From: Verrucomicrobiaceae bacterium
GTDB taxonomy: Bacteria; Verrucomicrobiota; Verrucomicrobiia; Verrucomicrobiales; Verrucomicrobiaceae
Assembly (NCBI GenBank): GCA_947507875.1
Contig: CANNQP010000010.1
Coordinates: 1 to 64,000, forward strand
Reading direction: 5' to 3'
DNA: 64,000 bases
The translations under genes and the position numbers were made by a program. Below the pieces are notes generated by a model, which saw nothing but the letters and a program-made list of their open reading frames with translations, was not told where the DNA came from and did not search any database. Below are positions 41,191 through 49,114 of the stretch, piece by piece; the stretch's first letter is position 1; each line of letters opens with the position of its first letter.

Positions 41191-42435
41191 TCATTTGCCT
41201 GCATGAGCCAGCGCCATCTGAGCAGCAGCCTGCCCCGTGGCCATGCAGGTGCCGATGACACGCACTGAAGCCAGTGCCTCATGGTCGGCGGAAAGGCAGC
41301 GTCCGGCGAAGAAGAGACCGGGCAGGGCACGCTGGCGAAGACAACCGGCCGGGATTCCTGCCGGCTCTGGGCGGTCAAAATAGCGGAACTTTGGCCCACG
41401 TGCGGTTTCTCGTTTTTCCATGGGCCAGCCTGCCAGGGCCACATCCTCAGGCTGACGCGTGCAGGAGGCCAGCATTTCTCCGGTAAGAATCACATCTCCC
41501 ACATAGCGCGCGCTTTCACGGATGCCAGCTTGTGCAGGAAAGACAGGGGGCGGGCAGTGTTGAAAATCAGCGTGCGCGCTGCGCAGAAATTGCCAGATCG
41601 CCATGCCAGCGCCACGCCCATCCATCTCTGCTTGAGCACGGCAGGCAGCATTGAGGGGGTCCCAGCCGCCGCCTCCTGCTTCCAAGTCGATCGTCATGAA
41701 GACCTCGGGCGCATAGGTTGAGTCACGAAACTGTGCGCCGAGCGCGCTCGGCGGTAGCTTCCCATCCCGAACTGCCCGAACCAGCATCGCTGCCAGTTGC
41801 AGACGCCAGCTTTCGCCATGCTGGCCGTTCACGTGAGGTAGGAGGCAGATGTAGGCGGGGCGGTAGAGCTGCTCCGGCGGGGCTTGGTCCCAATAAGCCG
41901 CGCCTAACCAGCGGGCTCCGGTCGCGTCGCCTGTTGTATCCACGATGGATCGTGCCTGGGCCCGCAGCCGATTTCCCCGGGATAGATACTCAATCTGCCA
42001 TCCATCATCGGTTGGTGTCAGCCCGCTCCATTCCGCGCCACTGAGCCGGGTCAGAGACGGCTCACGGGCGCACCATTCATCCGTCAGTGTGGCAAAAACA
42101 CTCGGGTGCTGGCGTAGCACGAACACGCGGCCCATCAGATCGGGTTGCATCTGGTGGGTACGTTCCATCATCGCCTCACCGACCTGTTGAGGAATGCCCG
42201 GATTCAGCCAGGTCCAGGGCTGAGAAGTATCAGGGTGGAAAAGGCCACAAAAGGTATGCACCCAGGCATTCACCCCCATGCCTCCCAGCATCGCTTGCCG
42301 CTCCAAGAGCAGTGTCTGTGCCCCTGCACGTGCACAAGTTAGCGCCGCGGCGAAACCCGCGCTGCCCCCTCCTGCGACGATGACATCCCAATGCTGCATG
42401 ATGGCCCGAGATACCGAAAACCTCAGCTGGTGCAA
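41191..42435 (-). CDS. FAD-dependent oxidoreductase
   Basis: DVIVAGGGSAGFAAALTCARAGAQTLLLERQAMLGGMG (Rossmann); IVDTTGDATGARWLGA. Confidence 0.87.
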   Translation of the reverse strand: MHQLRFSVSRAIMQHWDVIVAGGGSAGFAAALTCARAGAQTLLLERQAMLGGMGVNAWVHTFCGLFHPDTSQPWTWLNPGIPQQVGEAMMERTHQMQPDLMGRVFVLRQHPSVFATLTDEWCAREPSLTRLSGAEWSGLTPTDDGWQIEYLSRGNRLRAQARSIVDTTGDATGARWLGAAYWDQAPPEQLYRPAYICLLPHVNGQHGESWRLQLAAMLVRAVRDGKLPPSALGAQFRDSTYAPEVFMTIDLEAGGGGWDPLNAACRAQAEMDGRGAGMAIWQFLRSAHADFQHCPPPVFPAQAGIRESARYVGDVILTGEMLASCTRQPEDVALAGWPMEKRETARGPKFRYFDRPEPAGIPAGCLRQRALPGLFFAGRCLSADHEALASVRVIGTCMATGQAAAQMALAHAGK

Positions 42436-42572
42436 ACTAGGATCAGCTTGCCTTTGCTTTGCTGTGGAGAGCGAATCCTCCCTGGCATGGTCTTGGGCTA
42501 AGTGCCCACCAAGACGCCGACCTTCATCTCGCGGCCTTGTCCTTTCGGCATCTTGCGGATAAAAAGCTCTCC

Positions 42573-44738
42573 ATGTCCACCCCCTCGGAATCCGTTCAGC
42601 TTCGCGGTCTCGTCGAGCGCGTGGCCTATCATGCGGAGGACACTGGCTACTGCATTTTGAAAGTCCTGCCCGAAGGAGCGCGTGAGCCCGTCAGTCTCGT
42701 GGGCAAAGCGCCGCGAGTGGTGGCAGGCGAGCAATTTCAGGCCGATGGAAAGTGGGAGAGCACCCGTGACTATGGTCGCCAGTTTCGGGCCGAGACGCTC
42801 AAGCTCAGCCGACCCAGCAGCATCGAGGGCATCGAGCGCTACCTGGGCTCTGGTTTGATCGAAGGCATCGGCCCTTCCTACGCCAAGCGCATCGTCGAAA
42901 AGTTCGGTTCGCGCGTTTTTGACATCATCGAAAACGAGTCCGTGAAGCTGGAGGGCGTGGAAGGCATCGGCAAAAAGCGCCGCCAAGAAATCCGTGAGTC
43001 TTGGCTGAAGCAGAAGAGCGTGCACAACATCATGCTCTTCCTGCATCAGCATGGCATTAGCTCTGCGCGAGCCCTGCGCATTCACAAAACCTACGGAGAT
43101 GAAGCGATGGCCGTGCTCACGCGCGATCCTTACCGCCTCGCGCAAGACATTCATGGCATTGGGTTTCGCACCGCCGACCAGATCGCCCGCCAAGTGGGGC
43201 TGTGTGAAGATGCGCCGGAGCGCTTGCAGGCAGGCCTGCTGCACACGCTGGACAGTGCAGCCCAGAGTGGACACACCTGCCTGCCTGAGGTGCAGCTTTT
43301 GCCCATGGCGGCAGAACTGCTTCAGAGTCCAGAGATCCAGCTCGCCGAGTCCTTGGAAAAACTGATCCGAGAGGGAAAAATCCAGCGCCATGCTCTGCAA
43401 GACACCTCCATGCTCTATCTGCCGTCCTTGCGAGCTGCTGAGCAAACCATCGCCCGTCGGCTGCAAGAGCTCATCGCCACCGCGCCCAGCTATCCGGTCA
43501 TCGATCGAACTCAGGCCCTGGCCAAGGCTGCTCAAGAAACTGGCAAGGCTTTGGCCCCTAGCCAAGAGCATGCCGTGTGCGCGGCCTTGGATCATCGTTG
43601 CCTGATCATTACCGGTGGGCCGGGGGTCGGCAAGACCACCATCCTGCGCACCGTCCTGACCGTGCTGTCTTGGGAAAAGCAAAAGCTGGTCCTTGCAGCG
43701 CCTACCGGACGTGCAGCGAAGCGACTCAGCGAAAGTACTGGGTTTGAGGCCAAGACCATGCATCGCCTGCTGGAGTATCAAGGCCCTGGTCAGTGGGGTA
43801 GGCACCGTGGCAAACCCCTGACCGGGGATGTCTTTGTGCTGGATGAATGCTCGATGATCGACACAACGCTGCTGGCTCAATTCCTCTCGGCATTGCCAGC
43901 AAACGCACATCTTCTTCTCGTCGGAGATGCTGACCAACTTCCCTCCGTCGGTCCGGGCATGGTTTTGCAGGATCTCATCGCCAGTGGCAAAGTGCCCTGC
44001 GTGCAGCTGACGGAGATTTTTCGCCAAGCGGCCAGCAGTCGTATCATCACGACCGCTCACCAGATCAATCGCGGCCAAGTGCCCGACCTGCGTCCCCTTC
44101 GGGATGCGGATTTCTTTTTCCTCGAAGCTCAGGAGCCTGAACAGATCGCCGCAACGCTGACCGACCTCGTTCAGCGTCGCTTGCCGCGCAAGTATGGTTT
44201 TGATCCTGTGCGTGACATTCAGGTCCTCACCCCCATGAATCGCGGTGAGTTGGGCACTCAGGCGTTGAATCAGCGGCTGCAACAAGCTCTCAATCCTGCC
44301 AGTGAGTTCAAGGCTGAATTGGAACGCTTTGGCATCACCTTTCGTGCGGGTGACAAGGTCATTCAGACGCACAACAATTACGACAAAGATGTCTTCAATG
44401 GCGACTTGGGGCACATCGTCAGCATCGACACCGATCCTCTGCGCGTCAGCGTCCGCTTCGATGGGGATCGTCTGGTCGAGTATGAGCCAGGAGAGCTCGA
44501 TGAACTCCAGCTCGCCTACGCGATGACCATCCACAAAAGCCAAGGAAGCGAGTTTCCCTGCGTGGTCATGCCTGTCAGCACGCAGCATTACGTTTTGCTT
44601 GAGCGCAGCCTGATCTACACAGGTCTGACCCGAGCGCGTCGATTGGCGATCCTCTTGGGCGCTCCCAAAGCGCTTGAGCTGGCCATTCGCAAGCAAGAGA
44701 GCCGCAAGCGCTGGACGGGCCTGAAGAGCTTGCTGTGA
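42573..44738 (+). CDS. recD2: RecD2-like SF1B DNA helicase
   Basis: N-terminal OB/HhH region (YLGSGLIEGIGPSYAKRIVEKFG); Walker A ITGGPGVGKTTILRT; VLDECSMIDTTLLAQFL; YAMTIHKSQGSEFPCVVMPV. Confidence 0.95.
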   Translation: MSTPSESVQLRGLVERVAYHAEDTGYCILKVLPEGAREPVSLVGKAPRVVAGEQFQADGKWESTRDYGRQFRAETLKLSRPSSIEGIERYLGSGLIEGIGPSYAKRIVEKFGSRVFDIIENESVKLEGVEGIGKKRRQEIRESWLKQKSVHNIMLFLHQHGISSARALRIHKTYGDEAMAVLTRDPYRLAQDIHGIGFRTADQIARQVGLCEDAPERLQAGLLHTLDSAAQSGHTCLPEVQLLPMAAELLQSPEIQLAESLEKLIREGKIQRHALQDTSMLYLPSLRAAEQTIARRLQELIATAPSYPVIDRTQALAKAAQETGKALAPSQEHAVCAALDHRCLIITGGPGVGKTTILRTVLTVLSWEKQKLVLAAPTGRAAKRLSESTGFEAKTMHRLLEYQGPGQWGRHRGKPLTGDVFVLDECSMIDTTLLAQFLSALPANAHLLLVGDADQLPSVGPGMVLQDLIASGKVPCVQLTEIFRQAASSRIITTAHQINRGQVPDLRPLRDADFFFLEAQEPEQIAATLTDLVQRRLPRKYGFDPVRDIQVLTPMNRGELGTQALNQRLQQALNPASEFKAELERFGITFRAGDKVIQTHNNYDKDVFNGDLGHIVSIDTDPLRVSVRFDGDRLVEYEPGELDELQLAYAMTIHKSQGSEFPCVVMPVSTQHYVLLERSLIYTGLTRARRLAILLGAPKALELAIRKQESRKRWTGLKSLL

Positions 44739-44802
44739 GCGGGGTTTAGCCTACCGCATCATCGCAAGACTGTTTCAGAACTTTCGTTTGCGTTGAGGTC
44801 TT

Positions 44803-44822
44803 ATTTGGCTATTTCGCCAAAT
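44803..44822. promoter_or_regulatory. Putative ArsR operator
   Basis: Perfect inverted repeat ATTTGGC-TATTTC-GCCAAAT ending 2 nt before the arsR ATG. Confidence 0.6.
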
Positions 44823-44824
44823 AG

Positions 44825-45136
44825 ATGCCAGCCAGCCGAACAACCTCTGAAAAACGCGCCCAAGTTATCAAGGCGCTGGCTCATCCCTCGCGGCTGCTCA
44901 TTGCAGAAGCCCTGCTCGATGGTGAGCAATGCGTCTGTGATCTTCAGGAGTTGGTCGGTGCTGACATGTCCACGGTGTCCAAGCATCTGAGCCTCATGCG
45001 TTCCGCCGGAGTGCTAGTCTGTGAGAAACGCGGGCTGAACATTTATTACCGACTCGCCTGCGGCTGCCTGGGGGATTTCCTTCGCTGCGTGGACCAGATG
45101 ACCCCGGCCCGACCTCGCCAAAAATCTTGCTGCTGA
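44825..45136 (+). CDS. arsR: ArsR-family transcriptional regulator
   Basis: KALAHPSRLLIAEALLDGEQCVCDLQELVGADMSTVSKHLSLMRSAGVLVCEKRGLNIYYRL; ELxCVCDL metal-binding motif. Confidence 0.93.
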   Translation: MPASRTTSEKRAQVIKALAHPSRLLIAEALLDGEQCVCDLQELVGADMSTVSKHLSLMRSAGVLVCEKRGLNIYYRLACGCLGDFLRCVDQMTPARPRQKSCC

Positions 45137-45141
45137 TTCCC

Positions 45142-45615
45142 ATGACCATCACTGAATTCCTCTCGCATCTCCGCGCTCATGCTGAAAAACCACTCGGTCT
45201 CTTGCTGCCGGATGGCGGTAGCATTGAGCCTCACTTCCACATCACCGAAGTGGGTCATGTGATGAAGCGCTTCATCGACTGCGGGGGAACTCGCCGAACG
45301 CAGGAGACCTGCCTGCTTCAGACCTGGGTGCATGAGGATGTGGATCATCGTCTATTCGCTGGCAAGCTAGCGACCATTTTCGACCGGGCAGGGGATGTTC
45401 TGCCACATCATGATCTACCGGTGGAAGTGGAGCACGAAGACGGTGTCGTGGCGCAATTTCCCGTGGACTCTGCGCTCTTGCTCGATGGCGTGCTCTATTT
45501 CCGTTTGGGCCAAAAACACACCGACTGCCTTGCGCGTGGCATTTGTCTTCCAGGTGAGTGTGCGCCTGCCCCCAAGGCAGCTTCGGTGTGCAAGCCTGGC
45601 TCGGGCTGCTGCTAG
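45142..45615 (+). CDS. DUF6428-like arsenic-operon protein with Cys-rich C-terminus
   Basis: GSIEPHFHITEVGHVMKRFIDCGG; C-terminal CKPGSGCC; position between arsR and an aquaporin gene. Confidence 0.75.
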   Translation: MTITEFLSHLRAHAEKPLGLLLPDGGSIEPHFHITEVGHVMKRFIDCGGTRRTQETCLLQTWVHEDVDHRLFAGKLATIFDRAGDVLPHHDLPVEVEHEDGVVAQFPVDSALLLDGVLYFRLGQKHTDCLARGICLPGECAPAPKAASVCKPGSGCC

Positions 45616-45627
45616 GCCTTCATTTGT

Positions 45628-46305
45628 ATGAAACGCTATTTCTCGGAACTGCTCGGTACCTTCATCCTGCTCTTTGCAGGCACGGGAGCCATCGTCATCA
45701 ATGCCACTAGCGGTGGCACCATCACTCACGCAGGCATCGCTTTAGTCTTTGGTTTGGTGGTCATGGCCATGATCTACACCTTTGGCGACACTAGCGGGGC
45801 GCATTTGAATCCCGCTGTGACGGTCGCCTTTGCCGTCGCCGGGCGTTTTTCCTGGCGTGAGGCACCTGGATATCTGCTGTCCCAGGGCATGGGGGCTTTG
45901 CTGGCCAGTGGCTTGCTGGCGCTTCTTTTTCCCGACCTACCCGCCAAGCTGGGGGCCACGCTGCCCAGTGGTCCTGTGATGCAGAGCTTCATCCTGGAAG
46001 TCGTGCTCACCTGCATCCTCATGCTGGTGATCCTGAGCGTGTCCACCGGAGCACAGGAAAAAGGCATCACCGCTGGCATCGCCATCGGAGGCGTCATTGC
46101 GCTAGAGGCCATGTTTGCTGGACCGATCTGCGGAGCCTCCATGAATCCTGTGCGTTCCTTGGCTCCTGCCCTCGTTTCTGGGCACCTTCAGCACCTGTGG
46201 ATCTACCTGGTCGCACCGGTCGCGGGAGCTCTCGCCGCCATACCACTTTGCATCGGTTGCCGCCCAGCAGGTTGCTGCTGCCTTGCAGATTCTTCCTCCT
46301 CATGA
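45628..46305 (+). CDS. aqpS: MIP-family aquaglyceroporin in arsenic operon (AqpS/NIP-like)
   Basis: [14 protein letters not shown] (first NPA) and [33 protein letters not shown] (second motif NPV). Confidence 0.87.
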   Translation: MKRYFSELLGTFILLFAGTGAIVINATSGGTITHAGIALVFGLVVMAMIYTFGDTSGAHLNPAVTVAFAVAGRFSWREAPGYLLSQGMGALLASGLLALLFPDLPAKLGATLPSGPVMQSFILEVVLTCILMLVILSVSTGAQEKGITAGIAIGGVIALEAMFAGPICGASMNPVRSLAPALVSGHLQHLWIYLVAPVAGALAAIPLCIGCRPAGCCCLADSSSS

Positions 46306-46742
46306 CACCCACCATCCTCATCCTTTGCACTGGCAATTCATGCCGCTCTCATCTTGCCGAAGGCATTCTCCGCCAAGCGCTCGGTCCTGCCTTTCAAGTG
46401 GCCAGTGCAGGCTCGAAACCAGCCGGTTATGTTCATCCGTTGGCGATCCGAGCCATGGCTGAAATCGGCATCGACATCAGCGCGCATCGTTCCAAGCACC
46501 TCGACGAGTTCCTGTCTCAGTCGGTCGAAACCGTCATCACCGTCTGTGGCAATGCGGATCAGGCCTGCCCGATGTTTCCAGGGCAGGTGAATCGCCATCA
46601 TTGGGGCTTTGATGATCCCGCCCATGCCACAGGCACGGAGGAAGAGCAGATGCAGGTCTTTCGCCGCGTGCGCGATGAGATCCGCCGTGTCTTCCAGGCT
46701 TACGCCTCGGGGCGGCTGGATCAGCAGAAAGTCGTTGCCTAA
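46302..46742 (+). CDS. arsC: Arsenate reductase (LMW-PTP fold)
   Basis: [18 protein letters not shown]-loop [42 protein letters not shown] overlap with the aquaporin gene. Confidence 0.93.
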   Translation: MTPTILILCTGNSCRSHLAEGILRQALGPAFQVASAGSKPAGYVHPLAIRAMAEIGIDISAHRSKHLDEFLSQSVETVITVCGNADQACPMFPGQVNRHHWGFDDPAHATGTEEEQMQVFRRVRDEIRRVFQAYASGRLDQQKVVA

Positions 46743-46800
46743 TCGGCTGGGCTGGGTTCAGGGCAGAATTTTCTTCTGAAACCGAGGCCCGCCCTCGGAG

Positions 46801-47499
46801 TTGAAGCTCCGCATGACTGCCGCTAGCATCGCCGGTCTCCTGCCCGAACTTCTCATGCCGGAACCGGAATGGTCCCCCCTCGCTTCTGCCCCCGCCCTCG
46901 GCGGGGAGGCTGCTTCGTGCGATGAGGAAAGCGTTCGTCTGATGCTGCGAGTGAAAGAGGGCGATATTCGCGCCTTCGAGCGCCTTGTCGAACTGCATCA
47001 GGGCATGGTCATTGGCACGGCCACACGCATGTTGGGCAATGTGGATGACGCTCATGACATCGCCCAACAGCTCTTTTTGCGCATTTGGAAGAGTGCACCG
47101 CGCTATGAACCCACGGCGAAGTTCACGACCTGGATGTTCACCATCCTGAGGAATCTTGTCTTCAATGAAACCCGGCGTCGTGGTCGGCGGAAGGAAGTGG
47201 CACTGGAGACCGATCCTAACAGCGATGACACTCCGCAGAGGCAATACATCGACGCCACAAGTCCTGCGCCCGACCAGCACGTGCAGCATGATGAGCTAGA
47301 ATTGGCTTTGGAGAAAGCCATCGCGGCTTTGCCGGAAAAACAGCGCCTTGCCGTTGTGCTGCGTCGTCACGAAGAAATGCCCTACGAGCAGATCTGCAAG
47401 ATCCTGAAAATGTCTCTTCCCGCGCTGAAGAGCCTGCTTTTCCGTGCTCGCTTGGAGCTGCGCAAGCACCTCGCAGGTCATTTGGGTGACCACGACTAG
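46801..47499 (+). CDS. ECF-type RNA polymerase sigma factor
   Basis: GDIRAFERLVELHQGMVIGTATRMLGNVDDAHDIAQQLFLRIWKSAPRYEPTAKFTTWMFTILRNLVFNETRRR; ALPEKQRLAVVLRRHEEMPYEQICKIL. ATG alternative at 46813. Confidence 0.92.
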   Translation: MKLRMTAASIAGLLPELLMPEPEWSPLASAPALGGEAASCDEESVRLMLRVKEGDIRAFERLVELHQGMVIGTATRMLGNVDDAHDIAQQLFLRIWKSAPRYEPTAKFTTWMFTILRNLVFNETRRRGRRKEVALETDPNSDDTPQRQYIDATSPAPDQHVQHDELELALEKAIAALPEKQRLAVVLRRHEEMPYEQICKILKMSLPALKSLLFRARLELRKHLAGHLGDHD

Positions 47500-47530
47500 T
47501 CCGGGGGCTTTTCTGGCCTTCGTGGGTGTA

Positions 47531-47569
47531 AAAAAAACAAGCCGTGAGGCTCAGAAGCTCCACGGCTTG
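47531..47569 (-). terminator. Terminator-like hairpin between convergent genes
   Basis: CAAGCCGTG/CACGGCTTG stem; A-run on + strand gives a T-run downstream on the - strand. Confidence 0.7.
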
Positions 47570-47601
47570 AGATGAGAAGGATGTTGATGAACGTCCTGAG
47601 C

Positions 47602-49053
47602 TTAGAAGCGCTTCACTTTAAAGCTGCGGAAAGCCACAGGGTCACTGTGTCCGGCAAAGCCGATGAAGCCGGAGCGGCGGTCCAGACCTTTGGGGGCATT
47701 CTTGATCTGACTGCGATCCAGTTTGTCGAGGTTCACATCCAAGATTTTGGTGCCATTCAGCGTCACCTTGATGTGCTGACCACGTACCTCGATCTCTTGG
47801 AAATTCCACTCACCCACGGGGCGCAGGTAGCCGTGTTTAGCCCCCACGCAGTGGTAAAGGCTGCCATGATACTGATATGGCTCCAAGCCCTTTTTACCTG
47901 CTGCTGCCTGCCGAGCATTGTAGCCATCGCTATCGATGACTTGCAGTTCCAGGCCATCTGAGGCGGAATGGCCACCCAGTGGGGTGCGCAGGGCGATGCC
48001 ATTGTTTCCTGCTTCAGGCAGCTTGAACTCGACACGGATGATGCCGTTTTCGAACTCTTCTTTTGTCAGCAGATCCCCACCTTTGCCTTTTTTGCATACG
48101 ATAGCGCCATCCACGACTTCGTAGTTTGCCACCGCGCCTTGCCAGTTGCTCAGGTCTTTGCCGTTCACCATTTCCACAAAGCCATCGGCCTCACGCGCAG
48201 CGAGTTCGCGATTGGCTTCTTCGGCGCTGATCTCACGAACGAAGACATTGCGCCAGCGGATCTCACTGCCGTGTGTCTGCAGCTGGATCGGACCACGGGC
48301 ATACACGGGATCTGGCATCCAGCCGTTCGGCACTGGGTTGGCTGCTGGGTTGGCTGCTGGGTTAGCGTCTTTGGCCGCATTTTTGCCATAGGCTAGGTAG
48401 CCTGCCTTGCGATTGGCGAAAAAGTTTTCCAGCGGGGCATGGTTGACGACCACCTCACCATTCAGCTTCACCGTCACCCGCTCCCCGATCATCTTGATGT
48501 CGAAGCGATTCCATTCGCCAAAGGCCTTGTCCATGCGCTTCAGAGGGTGCTTGCCTTCCTCATGCTTATTGTTCCAAAGACCGCCGGAGCCCTTGTCTGC
48601 GCCTAACTTGAATTTCGGTTCTTCGGTGTAGTCCCAGATTTGCACCTGGGGGGTGCCGCGTAGGTAGATGCCGCTATCCCCGAGTGGCAGCATCTTGTAG
48701 TCCACCCGCAGTTCGAAGTCGCTATAGTCCTTCATCGTGGTGAGGTAGAGGCCTTTGCCATCGTTCACCAGTTCACCGTTTTCGACTTTCCAGTGCGCTT
48801 TCACATGGTCGCCTTTGTCCACGCCTTTCGCGTCCAACAGACCGCCTTCGATGGAGCGGGTCTGGTAGGTCGCCTTTTCCTCGGGTGACATTTTGGCGAG
48901 ATCCATCGGGTCCTGTGTGCCCCAGCCATACCAGCCAGCGAGATTCTTGCCGTTGAACAAGGCGGTGAAGCCCCCCGGTGGGACATTCACATCATCGGCA
49001 GACGCCAGGAGGGGGAAGAGAAGTGTCGAAGCACAGAGCGCGTTTAGTTTCAT
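47602..49053 (-). CDS. Secreted protein with two DUF1080-like domains
   Basis: GFTALFNGKNLAGWYGWG; DSGIYLRGTPQVQIWD; second FVEMVNGKDLSNWQGAV...IALRTPLGG. Start chosen at MKLNALCAST. Confidence 0.87.
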   Translation of the reverse strand: MKLNALCASTLLFPLLASADDVNVPPGGFTALFNGKNLAGWYGWGTQDPMDLAKMSPEEKATYQTRSIEGGLLDAKGVDKGDHVKAHWKVENGELVNDGKGLYLTTMKDYSDFELRVDYKMLPLGDSGIYLRGTPQVQIWDYTEEPKFKLGADKGSGGLWNNKHEEGKHPLKRMDKAFGEWNRFDIKMIGERVTVKLNGEVVVNHAPLENFFANRKAGYLAYGKNAAKDANPAANPAANPVPNGWMPDPVYARGPIQLQTHGSEIRWRNVFVREISAEEANRELAAREADGFVEMVNGKDLSNWQGAVANYEVVDGAIVCKKGKGGDLLTKEEFENGIIRVEFKLPEAGNNGIALRTPLGGHSASDGLELQVIDSDGYNARQAAAGKKGLEPYQYHGSLYHCVGAKHGYLRPVGEWNFQEIEVRGQHIKVTLNGTKILDVNLDKLDRSQIKNAPKGLDRRSGFIGFAGHSDPVAFRSFKVKRF

Positions 49054-49114
49054 GGGTGGCGCAACAGTCGTTGCCGACACGCCCATTCTTTCAAAACAGC
49101 CTCAAGTGCTTGGA

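Noticed and set aside
42498-44696. 732-aa ORF antisense to recD2, nearly full length
   Set aside because: Lies opposite a gene with unmistakable helicase motifs; long antisense frames arise from codon bias. No recognisable domain or signal.
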